A DNA stretch of 64,000 nucleotides from Arachidicoccus terrestris (GCF_020042345.1 NZ_CP083387.1:1922001-1986000); one strand, 5' to 3'; positions 27,242 through 35,832 are shown, counted from the first letter of the stretch. Translations and numbers: made by a program. The notes: a model not told the origin generated them from the letters alone.

Positions 27242-27616
27242 CTAAAAACCGAGCTCAATTGCCGGGTCCCAGAAGACTTTCGCAAAATCTACGATCGCAT
27301 TATCGACAACCTTTATGCCTTCCTTTTCCAGGAGCTGCTGCATTTTTTCCGGCGGAGAGAAATGCGCCCGGCCACTGAGCATACCGTTACGGTTAACGAC
27401 TCTGTGGGCAGGGATCTTTTTATTCGCATGGGCACCATTCATGGCCCAGCCAACCATTCTGGCAGAGGACTTTGCGCCCAGATAAGCGGCAATCGCACCG
27501 TAAGAAGTAGCCCGCCCTTTGGGTATCTGCCTGGCTACATCCCAGACATCTTCAAAAAAATTATGGGGCTTACCTTCGCCAGCTACTGGCAAGGCGGTTT
27601 TATTACTTTTCTTCAT
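27242..27616 (-). CDS. Alkyltransferase-like (ATL) DNA-binding protein
   Basis: A 124-residue protein with the DNA-binding domain of O6-alkylguanine-DNA alkyltransferase. WDVARQIPKGRATSYGAIAA carries the helix-turn-helix and the Tyr39 that flips the base; SARMVGWAMNG carries the arginine finger (Arg53). The usual reactive motif PCHRV reads PAHRV (69-73), so the acceptor cysteine is replaced by Ala70. This defines the ATL subgroup, which binds O6-alkylguanine but cannot remove the alkyl group and instead recruits nucleotide excision repair. The gene lies convergent to the cupin gene and 40 bases after the trmB stop on the same strand, so read-through from trmB is possible. Confidence 0.9.
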   Translation of the reverse strand: MKKSNKTALPVAGEGKPHNFFEDVWDVARQIPKGRATSYGAIAAYLGAKSSARMVGWAMNGAHANKKIPAHRVVNRNGMLSGRAHFSPPEKMQQLLEKEGIKVVDNAIVDFAKVFWDPAIELGF

Positions 27617-27655
27617 AGGGATTCATTTAGTCTTTCCCTGCATGGAGGAGTCTTA

Positions 27656-28384
27656 CTATTTAGCTGAAACATCCTTATCAGCCGTATTATCCTCTTCATT
27701 ATACAGGGCTCTTAGTTCCTTGTCTTTTGCTAAAGGTAGGTCTTTATCCAGTTTAAAACAGAGATAGTGCACTTTCTCGGATTTGGCAATATCCAGCTGC
27801 TCATAATGCGTCTTGATGGCGAGTATTTCGGTGGGCTTACCCCGCCCATGAATATCATCGACGTCCTCAATTAATGTGAGATCATATAGCTTAATCACGG
27901 TCTTGGTAAAATCATATAGGTCCGGGCTGTCTGTTTTAAGATGTACATGCCCCTCTTTGGACAGAAACTGTTGATATAGACGTAAAAATCTTGGATGGGT
28001 CAGTCTTTTTTTCATTTTTGAGGGCCGCAATTGCGGATCGGGAAATGTTATCCAGATCTCCCGGACTTCCTCAGGCCCAAAATAAGCCGCCACCTGTTCA
28101 ATCTGGGAACGAACAAAAGCGACATTTCGGAGGTTTTCCTCCAGGGCGGTTTTAGCGCCTTTCCAGATGCGGTTTCCCTTAATATCCATCCCAATAAAAT
28201 TGCCCTGCGGAAAGAGTCTTGCCAAACCCACCGTATACTCTCCTCTTCCACAGCCTAATTCAAGGGTAACAGGAAAAGAATTGCCAAAATGATTCCTCCA
28301 GTTGCCGGGCATATTCGGCGGATACTGCAACACATTGGAAAATGACTTTATTGCCTCAAAACGTTCTAACTTATGTTTTCCCAT
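27656..28384 (-). CDS. trmB: tRNA (guanine-N7-)-methyltransferase TrmB
   Basis: A protein of about 242 residues that makes m7G46 in tRNA using S-adenosylmethionine. The start at 28384 gives MGKHKLERFEAIKSF, the usual start of Bacteroidota TrmB; an earlier in-frame ATG at 28465 adds 27 non-conserved residues and would overlap the tatD promoter and start. The SAM motif is TLELGCGRGEYTVGLARLFP, followed by FIGMDIKGNRIW and the family motif WITFPDPQLRPSKMKKRLTH. HVHLKTDSPDLYDFTK and DIHGRGKPTEILAIKTHYE match the C-terminal signature. It reads divergently from tatD and may be co-transcribed with the ATL gene downstream. Confidence 0.95.
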   Translation of the reverse strand: MGKHKLERFEAIKSFSNVLQYPPNMPGNWRNHFGNSFPVTLELGCGRGEYTVGLARLFPQGNFIGMDIKGNRIWKGAKTALEENLRNVAFVRSQIEQVAAYFGPEEVREIWITFPDPQLRPSKMKKRLTHPRFLRLYQQFLSKEGHVHLKTDSPDLYDFTKTVIKLYDLTLIEDVDDIHGRGKPTEILAIKTHYEQLDIAKSEKVHYLCFKLDKDLPLAKDKELRALYNEEDNTADKDVSAK

Positions 28385-28434
28385 GGCCGCAAAGTTAATT
28401 AAGCGCTCCAAAATCCTATTAAATTGTTTCGTCT

Positions 28435-28442
28435 TAATTTTG
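28435..28442 (+). promoter_or_regulatory. -7 box immediately before the TatD start codon
   Basis: TAATTTTG fits TAnnTTTG and ends only 4 bases before the ATG at 28447. Transcription would begin at or within a few bases of the start codon, giving a leaderless message. Confidence 0.45.
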
Positions 28443-28446
28443 CAGT

Positions 28447-29217
28447 ATGGAATTAATAGATACACATACCCATTTATATTCAGAAGAGTTCAAAGAGGAT
28501 ATTGCAGAAGTGATAAAAAGAGCTGATCATGCCAGTATTAAACAGTTCTATCTACCCGCTATCGACAGCACGACTCATGAGGCTATGATTGCCCTGGAAG
28601 CCGGTTATCCGGGCAGGTGTCATGCTATGATGGGCTTACACCCCTGTAGCGTGAATGAAAATTATAAGAAAGAATTGGAGATTGTCAAAAACTGGCTGGG
28701 CAAGCGGGATTTTGTTGCCATAGGCGAAATCGGGCTGGACTTCTACTGGGATAAGACCCATATTGACCAGCAGTATGAAGCTTTTAAATTGCAGATGCAC
28801 TGGGCGCTGGAAAGAGGCCTCCCTATTGTCATCCATGCCAGGGAATCACTGGATGAATGCATCGCCGCTGTCAAGCCGTTCTCAGAAAAGGGGCTAAAAG
28901 GCATCTTTCATTGTTTTGGCGGCACAACTGAGCAGGCTAAAGCTATTATTGATCTGGGCTTTTACCTGGGCATTGGCGGGGTGTTTACCTTTAAAAAAGC
29001 CAATATGCCGGAAACACTGAAAGATATCTCACTGAAAAACATCGTCTTAGAGACTGACTCACCTTATCTGGCACCTGTTCCGTATCGGGGAAAAAGGAAC
29101 GAATCTTCTTACTTATTGAATATAGCTGAAGCGCTTTCAAATGCAAAGGCAATATCAATTGACGAAGTCGCTGAAATTACCTCCGCTAACGCCCGGGAGA
29201 TATTTAAAGCGAAATAA
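28447..29217 (+). CDS. TatD-family metal-dependent hydrolase/deoxyribonuclease
   Basis: A 256-residue TatD homologue with an amidohydrolase-like TIM barrel and two metal ions. Motifs are IDTHTHLYSEEF (metal HxH), GLHPCSVNENY, FVAIGEIGLDFYWD with the catalytic glutamate, PIVIHARESLDE with a histidine ligand, GIFHCFGGTTEQA, and the C-terminal LETDSPYLAPVPYRGKRNES. All ligands are present, so it should be an active nuclease (3'-5' exonuclease on DNA in E. coli TatD). The start at ATG 28447 is directly after the -7 box, see that entry. It is followed by tRNA-Ser. Confidence 0.95.
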   Translation: MELIDTHTHLYSEEFKEDIAEVIKRADHASIKQFYLPAIDSTTHEAMIALEAGYPGRCHAMMGLHPCSVNENYKKELEIVKNWLGKRDFVAIGEIGLDFYWDKTHIDQQYEAFKLQMHWALERGLPIVIHARESLDECIAAVKPFSEKGLKGIFHCFGGTTEQAKAIIDLGFYLGIGGVFTFKKANMPETLKDISLKNIVLETDSPYLAPVPYRGKRNESSYLLNIAEALSNAKAISIDEVAEITSANAREIFKAK

Positions 29218-29240
29218 TTAGTAATTTATTCAGAAGCCCT

Positions 29241-29248
29241 TATATTTG
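29241..29248 (+). promoter_or_regulatory. -7 box for the tRNA-Ser gene
   Basis: TATATTTG fits TAnnTTTG and lies 18 bases before the tRNA 5' end, but no -33 element is seen. Confidence 0.4.
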
Positions 29249-29266
29249 CACTCCCAAAAGGAAAAA

Positions 29267-29356
29267 GGAGACGTGTCCGAGTGGTTGAAGGAGCACGCCT
29301 GGAAAGTGTGTATACGGGAAACTGTATCGAGAGTTCGAATCTCTCCGTCTCCGCCA
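29267..29356 (+). tRNA. tRNA-Ser (anticodon GGA)
   Basis: 90 bases including an encoded CCA. The 7-bp acceptor stem pairs GGAGACG with CGTCTCC, followed by the G discriminator. The anticodon loop CTGGAAA is closed by the stem CACGC/GTGTG, with GGA reading UCC and UCU. The TTCGAAT T-loop and the long variable arm (gtatacgggaaactgtat) show a class II tRNA-Ser. Its 3' acceptor strand and CCA are also part of the left arm of the palindrome that follows. Confidence 0.97.
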
Positions 29357-29409
29357 AATACAATAAAGCCCGGCAAATTGCCGGGCTTTATTGTATTTGG
29401 CGGAGACGG
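29345..29409 (+). terminator. 65-bp perfect palindrome overlapping the tRNA-Ser 3' end
   Basis: Two 32-base arms (29345-29376 and 29378-29409) are exact reverse complements with one A between them. The inner part (aataaagcccggcaa / ttgccgggctttatt) looks like a terminator with a short T-rich exit. The outer part contains the tRNA acceptor 3' strand and CCA (ccgtctccgcca), so the right arm copies the acceptor 5' strand (GGAGACGG). The element may compete with folding of the tRNA acceptor stem. Confidence 0.85.
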
Positions 29410-29582
29410 CAGGACTGGCCTTTCTGCATACGGAATTGGAAAAGATTTGATTAAGTTATCTATGTAAATAGGTTTGTTTTGAGAACTACACCTATATTGT
29501 TATTTTTACTTCTTCTACCGGCCGCTTCCGACACCAGGCCAAATTGCAGAGAATCAATTAACTTTATGTAAAGTTAATCACA

Positions 29583-31655
29583 ATGATCCGCCTCAAAAAG
29601 CTACCCCATTTCATTAGCCTGTTTCTTTGTCTGTTGACAGTAATACCGGTAACAGCCCAGCAAAAGCGCCCTAATATTATTTTGATTATGGCAGACGATA
29701 TGGGTTATTCAGATATTGGCTGTTACGGTGGCGAAATACATACACCTAATATCGACAGGCTTGCCAGTGAAGGCATCCGGTTCAGGCAGTTCTACAACGG
29801 TGCCCGTTGCTGCCCGACCAGGGCCTCCCTAATGACAGGACTCTATGCCCATCAGGCCGGAATGGGATGGATGGTGGTTGCGGACATGGGCCGGCCGGCC
29901 TATCAGGGCAACTTAAACAACACCAGTGTCACCATCGCAGAGGTACTGAAAGCTGCCGGCTACGATACTTATATGACCGGAAAATGGCACCTGACCAATG
30001 AGCGCAAAATTGAAGGAAATGTCATAGACAACTGGCCGAAACAACGAGGCTTCAACCATTACTTTGGCATCATACCGGGCGGTGCCAACTATTTTACCCC
30101 GACTATCTACAGTGACAATAAACGCTATAAAGCACCGGATAGCTTTTACCTGACCAATGCGATCAGCGATACCAGTGTCGGGTATATCGAGGAGCATTTT
30201 GACAAGCACCCTGACAAGCCCATGTTTATGTATGTCGCCTATACATCCCCCCACTGGCCGCTCCAGGCTTTACAAAAGGACATTGCCAAATACACGGATT
30301 ATTACCAAAAAGGATGGGATAGTATCAGAAGCGAGCGTTTCGCACGTCAGAAAGAACTGAAACTTTTCAAAAAGAATACGATTTTATCCCCGAGAGATTC
30401 CGCCGTGCAGGCATGGAAAGATGTTCCAAAGGACAAACAGACAGAAATGGTCAAACGTATGGCCATTTATGCGGCTCAGGTTGATATCATGGACCAGGGC
30501 ATAGGCCGTATAATCGCCAAATTAAAGGAAGAGCACCAGTTAGATAACACCTTAATTTTCTTTTTGAGCGATAACGGAGCCTGTGCAGAATTTATCAGCA
30601 GCGGGCAAACAAAAGAAGTAAACGGGAAACAAAATAGTTTTGAAAGTTACCGCATTAATTGGGCAAACGTCAGCAGTACCCCTTTTAAAGAATACAAGCA
30701 TTTTACCTATGAAGGAGGCATTGCGACCCCACTTATTGTGCACTGGCCAAACGGCATAGCTAAATCGCTCAATAATACCTTTGCCAAAGGGTATGGTCAT
30801 ATAACCGATATTATGGCTACCTGTATTGATGTGGCACAAGCAAACTATCCCGCCAAATATCATGGGCATACCATCACGCCACTTGAAGGACAATCCCTGG
30901 CTGCTGTATTCACCGGTGATTCAGTTATACACCATACAACCTACTGGGAACACGAGGCTAATATCGCCATGCGCGACGGGAAATGGAAGCTGGTGGCCAG
31001 CACGCCTGAGAATAAAACATTTGATACAAAAACATTACGGCTATACAATCTGGAAGAAGACCCCACTGAAATGAATGATCTGGCTAAAAAGTTCCCCGAA
31101 AGAGTACAATCGATGTACAACCAGTGGCATGACTGGGGAGAAAGGGTGAAGGTATTTCCCATGGATACAAGACCATACGGCGTCCGTAAACAAGCTTACC
31201 AGCGGATAATTAACGGGAATTTCGATGACTTACTAGGGGGTTGGAAGGTCAGAAAAAAAGCGGGAGTGGAAGCGACTGTGATGATTGATACATCCGGCAG
31301 CATGACAGGCAGGAACGCGCTAAAAGTAAAGATGCTGAGACCTGCAAAAAGGCCAAATGGCCTCTCGGTCCAATGGCCATTTAAAGCAAAAAAGGGCGAG
31401 CAGTTTGAAATAAACCTGGATGCAAGAGCAGACAGACATGCCAGGATGTATGTTCGCCTGGAAGCGATGAATGGTAAGTTCAGCAAAGTAATTGATCAGC
31501 CATTCAACATATCGACACAATCCTCTACCGGCGATTTTAAGTCCATCAGCATCCCAGAGAACGGTAATTACCGCATCGCGCTGTATTTTGGTGATATGGC
31601 AAAAGGCACTAATGTATGGGTTGACAACATAAAGTTCAGGAAAACCGGGCAGTAA
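29583..31655 (+). CDS. Exported S1-family sulfatase with C-terminal binding-type domain
   Basis: A 690-residue sulfatase, probably periplasmic (signal peptide ending near TAQQ, residues 24-27). RPNIILIMADDMGYSDIGCY (29-48) supplies the Asp metal ligands. GARCCPTRASLMTG contains the CxPxR motif at Cys76-Arg80, the cysteine turned into formylglycine by a maturase. TGKWHLTNE and the later DNGACAEF strand complete the active site. Residues ~545-690, after VYPMDT-like linker sequence, form an extra beta-sandwich (GNFDDLLGGWKVRKK, GRNALKVKM, NGNYRIALYFGD) that looks like a carbohydrate-binding domain. The substrate is unknown; the overall pattern is arylsulfatase-like. It stands alone, about 170 bases downstream of the tRNA terminator. 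No maturase gene is in this window. Confidence 0.93.
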   Translation: MIRLKKLPHFISLFLCLLTVIPVTAQQKRPNIILIMADDMGYSDIGCYGGEIHTPNIDRLASEGIRFRQFYNGARCCPTRASLMTGLYAHQAGMGWMVVADMGRPAYQGNLNNTSVTIAEVLKAAGYDTYMTGKWHLTNERKIEGNVIDNWPKQRGFNHYFGIIPGGANYFTPTIYSDNKRYKAPDSFYLTNAISDTSVGYIEEHFDKHPDKPMFMYVAYTSPHWPLQALQKDIAKYTDYYQKGWDSIRSERFARQKELKLFKKNTILSPRDSAVQAWKDVPKDKQTEMVKRMAIYAAQVDIMDQGIGRIIAKLKEEHQLDNTLIFFLSDNGACAEFISSGQTKEVNGKQNSFESYRINWANVSSTPFKEYKHFTYEGGIATPLIVHWPNGIAKSLNNTFAKGYGHITDIMATCIDVAQANYPAKYHGHTITPLEGQSLAAVFTGDSVIHHTTYWEHEANIAMRDGKWKLVASTPENKTFDTKTLRLYNLEEDPTEMNDLAKKFPERVQSMYNQWHDWGERVKVFPMDTRPYGVRKQAYQRIINGNFDDLLGGWKVRKKAGVEATVMIDTSGSMTGRNALKVKMLRPAKRPNGLSVQWPFKAKKGEQFEINLDARADRHARMYVRLEAMNGKFSKVIDQPFNISTQSSTGDFKSISIPENGNYRIALYFGDMAKGTNVWVDNIKFRKTGQ

Positions 31656-31878
31656 AGTTTGGAACTATTTAACAGAACACCACTCATAATTGGCCCCGAC
31701 TTTATCCAAAAATCTCATTATGGAACCATTTTTGTTTACCGTTCGTAGTTGCTATTAGTATCTGGTATGGCATTTCTTCTAATAGAGCAGCAGAATATGC
31801 TTATTTGGCAATAGATATTCTGTTACACAGGTTAATACCAGAAAATTATTGTTCATCTCATAATCTAAAAAAACCTTT

Positions 31879-32436
31879 ATGAATTACACTCTAAAATTAA
31901 ATCAAATGATGAAAAAAAGCCTTGTGGCTGCCGGCCTTGCTCTTTTTATGTGTGTTTTTAGCCTCTCGACGAAGGCAACTGCACAAAATACGGTTCCGCA
32001 ACAACAGCAGCAAGCCCTCAAAACGGACTATTCTGATAGCCAGTTAAAACAATTCCTGGATGTAAACAAAAAATTACAACCCCTTCAGCAGGCGGCGCAG
32101 CAACATATCGTAAAATCTATTGAAAATTCCGGTTTAACAGTAGACCGTTTCAGAGAAATAGCCCAATCTCAACAGACTGGCAAAGCCGCATCGTTATCTG
32201 CGCAGGATAGTACAGCATTTAATAAAGCTGCGCAAGAAATCATGAAAGAGAAAGGCAAAACAGATTCCCAGATGGTCACGGTCATACAAAAGGAAGGAAT
32301 GGATCTTGAAACCTTCCAGGGCATCGCGATGGCCTATCAGCAGAGCCCGGAAATTCAGCAGAAAATCAATAAAATGCTTGGCGTGCAAACCGGCGCTGAC
32401 TCCACTGCAGCAAAAACAGACTCTACCGGCAAATAA
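31879..32436 (+). CDS. DUF4168 family exported protein
   Basis: A 185-residue protein with a signal peptide (CVFSLSTKATAQ). Two similar helical stretches (SQLKQFLDVNKKLQPLQQAA and STAFNKAAQEIMKEKG) match DUF4168. The N-terminal region is glutamine-rich (TVPQQQQQALK). Several starts are possible: ATG at 31879, 31906 or 31909; the last two would give MMKKSLVAAGLALF, a more usual signal peptide. DUF4168 proteins are found in many bacteria without known function. A terminator follows at 32474. Confidence 0.75.
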   Translation: MNYTLKLNQMMKKSLVAAGLALFMCVFSLSTKATAQNTVPQQQQQALKTDYSDSQLKQFLDVNKKLQPLQQAAQQHIVKSIENSGLTVDRFREIAQSQQTGKAASLSAQDSTAFNKAAQEIMKEKGKTDSQMVTVIQKEGMDLETFQGIAMAYQQSPEIQQKINKMLGVQTGADSTAAKTDSTGK

Positions 32437-32473
32437 GTACGGGTAGTCCTACTTTTTTAACCACTAAACTCAG

Positions 32474-32517
32474 AAAGCCGGATGTCGACTACATAAAATC
32501 AGACATCCGGCTTTTTT
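32474..32517 (+). terminator. Terminator after the DUF4168 gene
   Basis: aaagccggatgtc and gacatccggcttt form a 13-bp stem with a 15-base loop, then a run of Ts. It serves the plus-strand gene at 31879 and lies beyond its stop by 38 bases. Confidence 0.88.
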
Positions 32518-32538
32518 AATAATAAAAACAACTCAGCT

Positions 32539-33483
32539 TCAGCTCAATGCCTTTTCAGCATAAGCCAGGCATTTTCTGACTTCCTGAACAGCATCAGAGC
32601 CATCCGGGATTTTATATTCCAATTCAATTGTAGCCGGAAACTTATACCTATTCTTCCGGATTAAGTTGAGTATACCCTTAATAGGTGTATCTCCCTCACC
32701 CCAGGGCATATTTTGTCCTCCATCCGCCTTCGTCTTTCGGTCTTTTACATGAAGAGAAGTAATACGATCATGTTTATTTTTGATAAGGGCCAATAGACTT
32801 TCGGCCGTATTGCCATTCCCCGATGCGATATAATGCCCGCAATCCAAATTCATGGTGTTATAAGGTGATTGGCTTAAAGCAATGTCCCAGGCAGTATCAG
32901 TTGCCTGCGTATGGGCATGGTAGCCAACAAATAACTTATGCTTCTCCCCGAATTTACCCAGCCGTTCAGACTGCGCCGGATCACTTGGGAGTTCCACAGT
33001 GACAGCATCGGCACCTAAGGCCTTAGTCGCTTTCATGGCGTAATCAATTTCCGCATCCGTGTTACGTTTCCCCAGTGCATTTGGTTTAAATGCGTAAATT
33101 TTGACGCCCGCTTTACTGAACATCTTTCGCACTTCCTCAAATTTAGCCATTCCCACAGATGCCCGCCATTCTGCGACTTTCTTGCGGTCAGCAGGTTTAC
33201 CGGCATAATCTTCAACTGCATCTCCCATCAACTCAATAGCGCTAATACCACTATCCACAACATATTTCAAGATCTGCTTTATGTCACCGGGCATGTTGCG
33301 ATAGGAATAGGTAATTACTCCGATCTGCACTCCGTGAAATTTAGAGTTTGGGCGAGCAGGGAGAAACAGCGACTGGGCACCTGCATACTTACCGGCTGCA
33401 ATAAGGGCCACCGACGCCAGTACACTTTTTCTCAGGAATTCACGTCGTTGGAGCTTGTTTTCTCCATTATTTTCTGAAGACAT
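32539..33483 (-). CDS. Tat-exported sugar phosphate isomerase/epimerase-like protein
   Basis: A 314-residue xylose-isomerase-like TIM-barrel protein. The N-terminus carries a Tat-type motif, RREFLRKS, before the hydrophobic ASVALIAAGKYAGA, so it should be exported folded. The barrel motifs are IGVITYSYRNMPGDIKQILK, ISAIELMGDAVE, VGYHAHTQATDTAWDIAL, MNLDCGHYIASG, ITSLHVKDRKTK and ATIELEYKIPDGSD. Glu, Asp, His and Glu at the strand ends are the likely metal ligands. Family members in Bacteroidota often act on modified sugars near CAZyme clusters. The substrate is unknown. The gene has an isolated position, convergent to the DUF4168 gene. Confidence 0.9.
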   Translation of the reverse strand: MSSENNGENKLQRREFLRKSVLASVALIAAGKYAGAQSLFLPARPNSKFHGVQIGVITYSYRNMPGDIKQILKYVVDSGISAIELMGDAVEDYAGKPADRKKVAEWRASVGMAKFEEVRKMFSKAGVKIYAFKPNALGKRNTDAEIDYAMKATKALGADAVTVELPSDPAQSERLGKFGEKHKLFVGYHAHTQATDTAWDIALSQSPYNTMNLDCGHYIASGNGNTAESLLALIKNKHDRITSLHVKDRKTKADGGQNMPWGEGDTPIKGILNLIRKNRYKFPATIELEYKIPDGSDAVQEVRKCLAYAEKALS

Positions 33484-33924
33484 TGGCTTAGCGTTTTTAG
33501 AATTGATAGATCAAAATAGAAGAATTCAGAATAAATATACAAAATTATATCAAATATACAGTATCAGAAAAGCGTCCTCATCCCTACAACGATGATTGTT
33601 GCACTCTTAAAGGCATTGATATTTAAAATCACATATGACATTAGAAAGAATGCATATGTCAAAATAACAACAAGCATTTTCATTATTCTATCAGCAATCA
33701 GGAATCAAAAAATACTGGTATCAACGAGTCTCTTAAACCATTCTTGGTACTGAATCCTGTAGCCGACGCAAGTCTCGCAAATAGCCAACTTAAACAATAA
33801 AGTATAGCTTCCTCATCACCGAAATAACCTCCCTATTCAGGGAAATAAATAAAAAATCATATCTTAGTAAAACAAAAGGACACATAATGCTCATTTCATA
33901 TACCAAAATCATATCAGAACACTA
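33484..33924. other. Intergenic region between divergent isomerase and AraC genes
   Basis: 441 AT-rich bases. It should contain both promoters. I see no clean TAnnTTTG box with a partner, no hairpin and no gene. Confidence 0.5.
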
Positions 33925-34980
33925 ATGAAAAATTCCACCCTGACTGACCTATTGAAAATGGAAATCTTTGACGAAAACGGCATCCAATATCCAATTAAGG
34001 AAGGATTTCCGGAAGACAGGATTTCAAAGTCCTACAGAATCAACAATGCACTGGCCTTCCATGTTCCGATCGGCGCCAGGAATACAATGCTCTTTCAACT
34101 GATCATCACTGAAAGAGGTACCATCTGTATCAGCAACTACATCTTTCCCGAAAAAAAGACGATTATCTGTCGGTCACCGGCCGCTATTCTGGAGGTATAC
34201 TCGACACTGGGCGGAAAAATAGATATACATTTAGAAAATGACCAAATAAGAAGCGCCAACGCCGGTACATATAACGTTATGGCTGCGCCATCAGTTTTTA
34301 ACAGGGCTACGTTTGAAGGCAATATCTTAACGGTCGATTTCCATCCAGACCCTGAATACATCGCAGAACTGGCCAAAACATATCCTCAATTAACGAAGAT
34401 CATTAATGCCGACAGAAAAGGCTATATCGAGACACTTCATAAAGAAGAGGGCAACATGCCATTCCTGGCGGCGTTCCTATACGTAGATCTTATCCGAAAA
34501 ATACATGAAGAAAATATAAACATGCAAACCAGAACGGAGTTGATGCATCCCATTATTGCGCTCATGGTAGATCCTCAAGGAAGTACCTTTACTGAAATCC
34601 AACTCAATTATGAAAAATTGATGGCAGTCTCACACATGGTGGCCTATGTCAAAAACAACCTGGAACTCAACTATACTGTAGCAGACCTACAAAAGCTGTC
34701 TACAAAATTCAACGCGCTTCGTTACAATGAAATTCTCATCAGCTTTAAAGCCATTTACAAGAAAACGCCCATAGCCTACATTAAGGAACTCAAGATGTTA
34801 GCGGCCAAAACCTATTTGGATAAGGGCAAACGGGAAAGCACCGTCGCATCCAGATTGGGCTATAGCTATTTATCACATTTAGAGCGGGACTTTAAAGCGT
34901 ACCATGGGATCAGCATTAAAGAATACAAAAAGGCGACAAAGGACAAAGATGCCATCAACCTCCACAAACGTGACCATTAG
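33925..34980 (+). CDS. AraC-type transcriptional regulator
   Basis: A 351-residue regulator. The C-terminal ~100 residues form an AraC/XylS double helix-turn-helix: VAYVKNNLELNYTVADLQKL, NEILISFKAIYKKTPIAYIK, ELKMLAAKTYLDKGKRESTV and SRLGYSYLSHLERDFKAYHG (the typical A-x-x-x-G-Y-x-x-x-S-x-x-x-R-x-F-K pattern). The N-terminal ~250 residues have no domain I recognise; they include strand-rich stretches and may sense a ligand. It lies directly upstream of the small DUF6520 gene on the same strand, so it is a good candidate for its regulator. A link to the SusCD block is inferred from position only. Confidence 0.9.
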   Translation: MKNSTLTDLLKMEIFDENGIQYPIKEGFPEDRISKSYRINNALAFHVPIGARNTMLFQLIITERGTICISNYIFPEKKTIICRSPAAILEVYSTLGGKIDIHLENDQIRSANAGTYNVMAAPSVFNRATFEGNILTVDFHPDPEYIAELAKTYPQLTKIINADRKGYIETLHKEEGNMPFLAAFLYVDLIRKIHEENINMQTRTELMHPIIALMVDPQGSTFTEIQLNYEKLMAVSHMVAYVKNNLELNYTVADLQKLSTKFNALRYNEILISFKAIYKKTPIAYIKELKMLAAKTYLDKGKRESTVASRLGYSYLSHLERDFKAYHGISIKEYKKATKDKDAINLHKRDH

Positions 34981-35486
34981 CGCATAACAAAAAAATTGGC
35001 TACTTTTTCTATCAAAATCTGGTTAGTTTTTAGGTCATAGAATGGCTAGCAACTGTCCAATAGTATCATCAATTTTACAGTAGAAAAAGAATCGGGGAGT
35101 ATGTCCAGAAAAACATGCTCCGATTCAAAAAGGTAAAAATGATTAAAACTATGGCGCAGTTATGTTATCCTATTGTTCCAACATATTACAATGTATCAAC
35201 ACATCTGGCCTAAACACCGGAACAATAACGAATCTATTCCATGAACTACATTATGGCTGGGTGGTTTGTTTTGATATCAGGATTCTGTCGGTCAACTTGC
35301 CTGGCAGAATCCAACTCAAAACTGAGTCCCGGCCTCTTCTTAAGGATTACACAGGCAAATCCGGTTTTATCTGTAGATTGGTCTTTATTCTAGCTAAGAT
35401 AGGATAAAGGCCGTTTACTGAAAAAAGAAAATTCTTCTCTTTGACACATTACAAGAGTCAAAACGATAATCATTAAATTCAAAAAA
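34981..35486. other. Leader/intergenic region between the AraC and DUF6520 genes
   Basis: 506 bases. An 81-codon open frame (35162-35407) has no recognisable features and I do not accept it. The final 130 bases are AT-rich and should hold the promoter of the small gene. No clear hairpin seen. Confidence 0.45.
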
Positions 35487-35816
35487 ATGAAAAATATAAA
35501 AAAGCACCTCCTGTCTTTAGTTGCAGCCTTAATCGCTGTGGCAGGAGTCTGGGCTATGCATGCAACAAAGCATAGTAGCCAGAAATTCGACACCTACTAC
35601 TATCATTACCTAGGCAATGATGATCAACTATCTTCTTATCAAACTCAATCCAACTGGGAGCTTCTCTCAGAACCAGACGCTCCTGGCTGTTCTATTGGTT
35701 CAATTCCCTGTGTGGTCGAGTCTGATCAGAATACAGTTCAGAACTTCGTTTCTTCTATTGTAAGCAAAACCGACGTAGAAGGTCACGAATATTCAAAAAG
35801 GAATCCAACTCCTTAG
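35487..35816 (+). CDS. DUF6520-type small exported protein
   Basis: A 109-residue protein. The N-terminus is hydrophobic (LLSLVAALIAVAGVWAM) and fits a signal peptide or anchor. The mature part ends in a conserved-looking cysteine pair, GCSIGSIPC (Cys68, Cys75; C-x6-C), which could be a disulfide. The pattern matches the DUF6520 family of small Bacteroidota proteins, whose function is unknown to me. It converges with the SusCD-TlpA operon across a bidirectional terminator and follows an AraC-type regulator. A role as a secreted peptide or ligand of the SusCD system is speculation. Confidence 0.75.
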   Translation: MKNIKKHLLSLVAALIAVAGVWAMHATKHSSQKFDTYYYHYLGNDDQLSSYQTQSNWELLSEPDAPGCSIGSIPCVVESDQNTVQNFVSSIVSKTDVEGHEYSKRNPTP

Positions 35817-35832
35817 TTGTTGGAAAAAATGT

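Noticed and set aside
29345-29409. Attachment site of an integrative element at tRNA-Ser
   Set aside because: The copy of the tRNA 3' end is inverted, 1 base away, and no integrase or direct repeat follows.
35162-35407. 81-codon plus-strand open frame upstream of the DUF6520 gene
   Set aside because: No recognisable domain or signal peptide and it lies in what should be leader DNA. Kept as intergenic.
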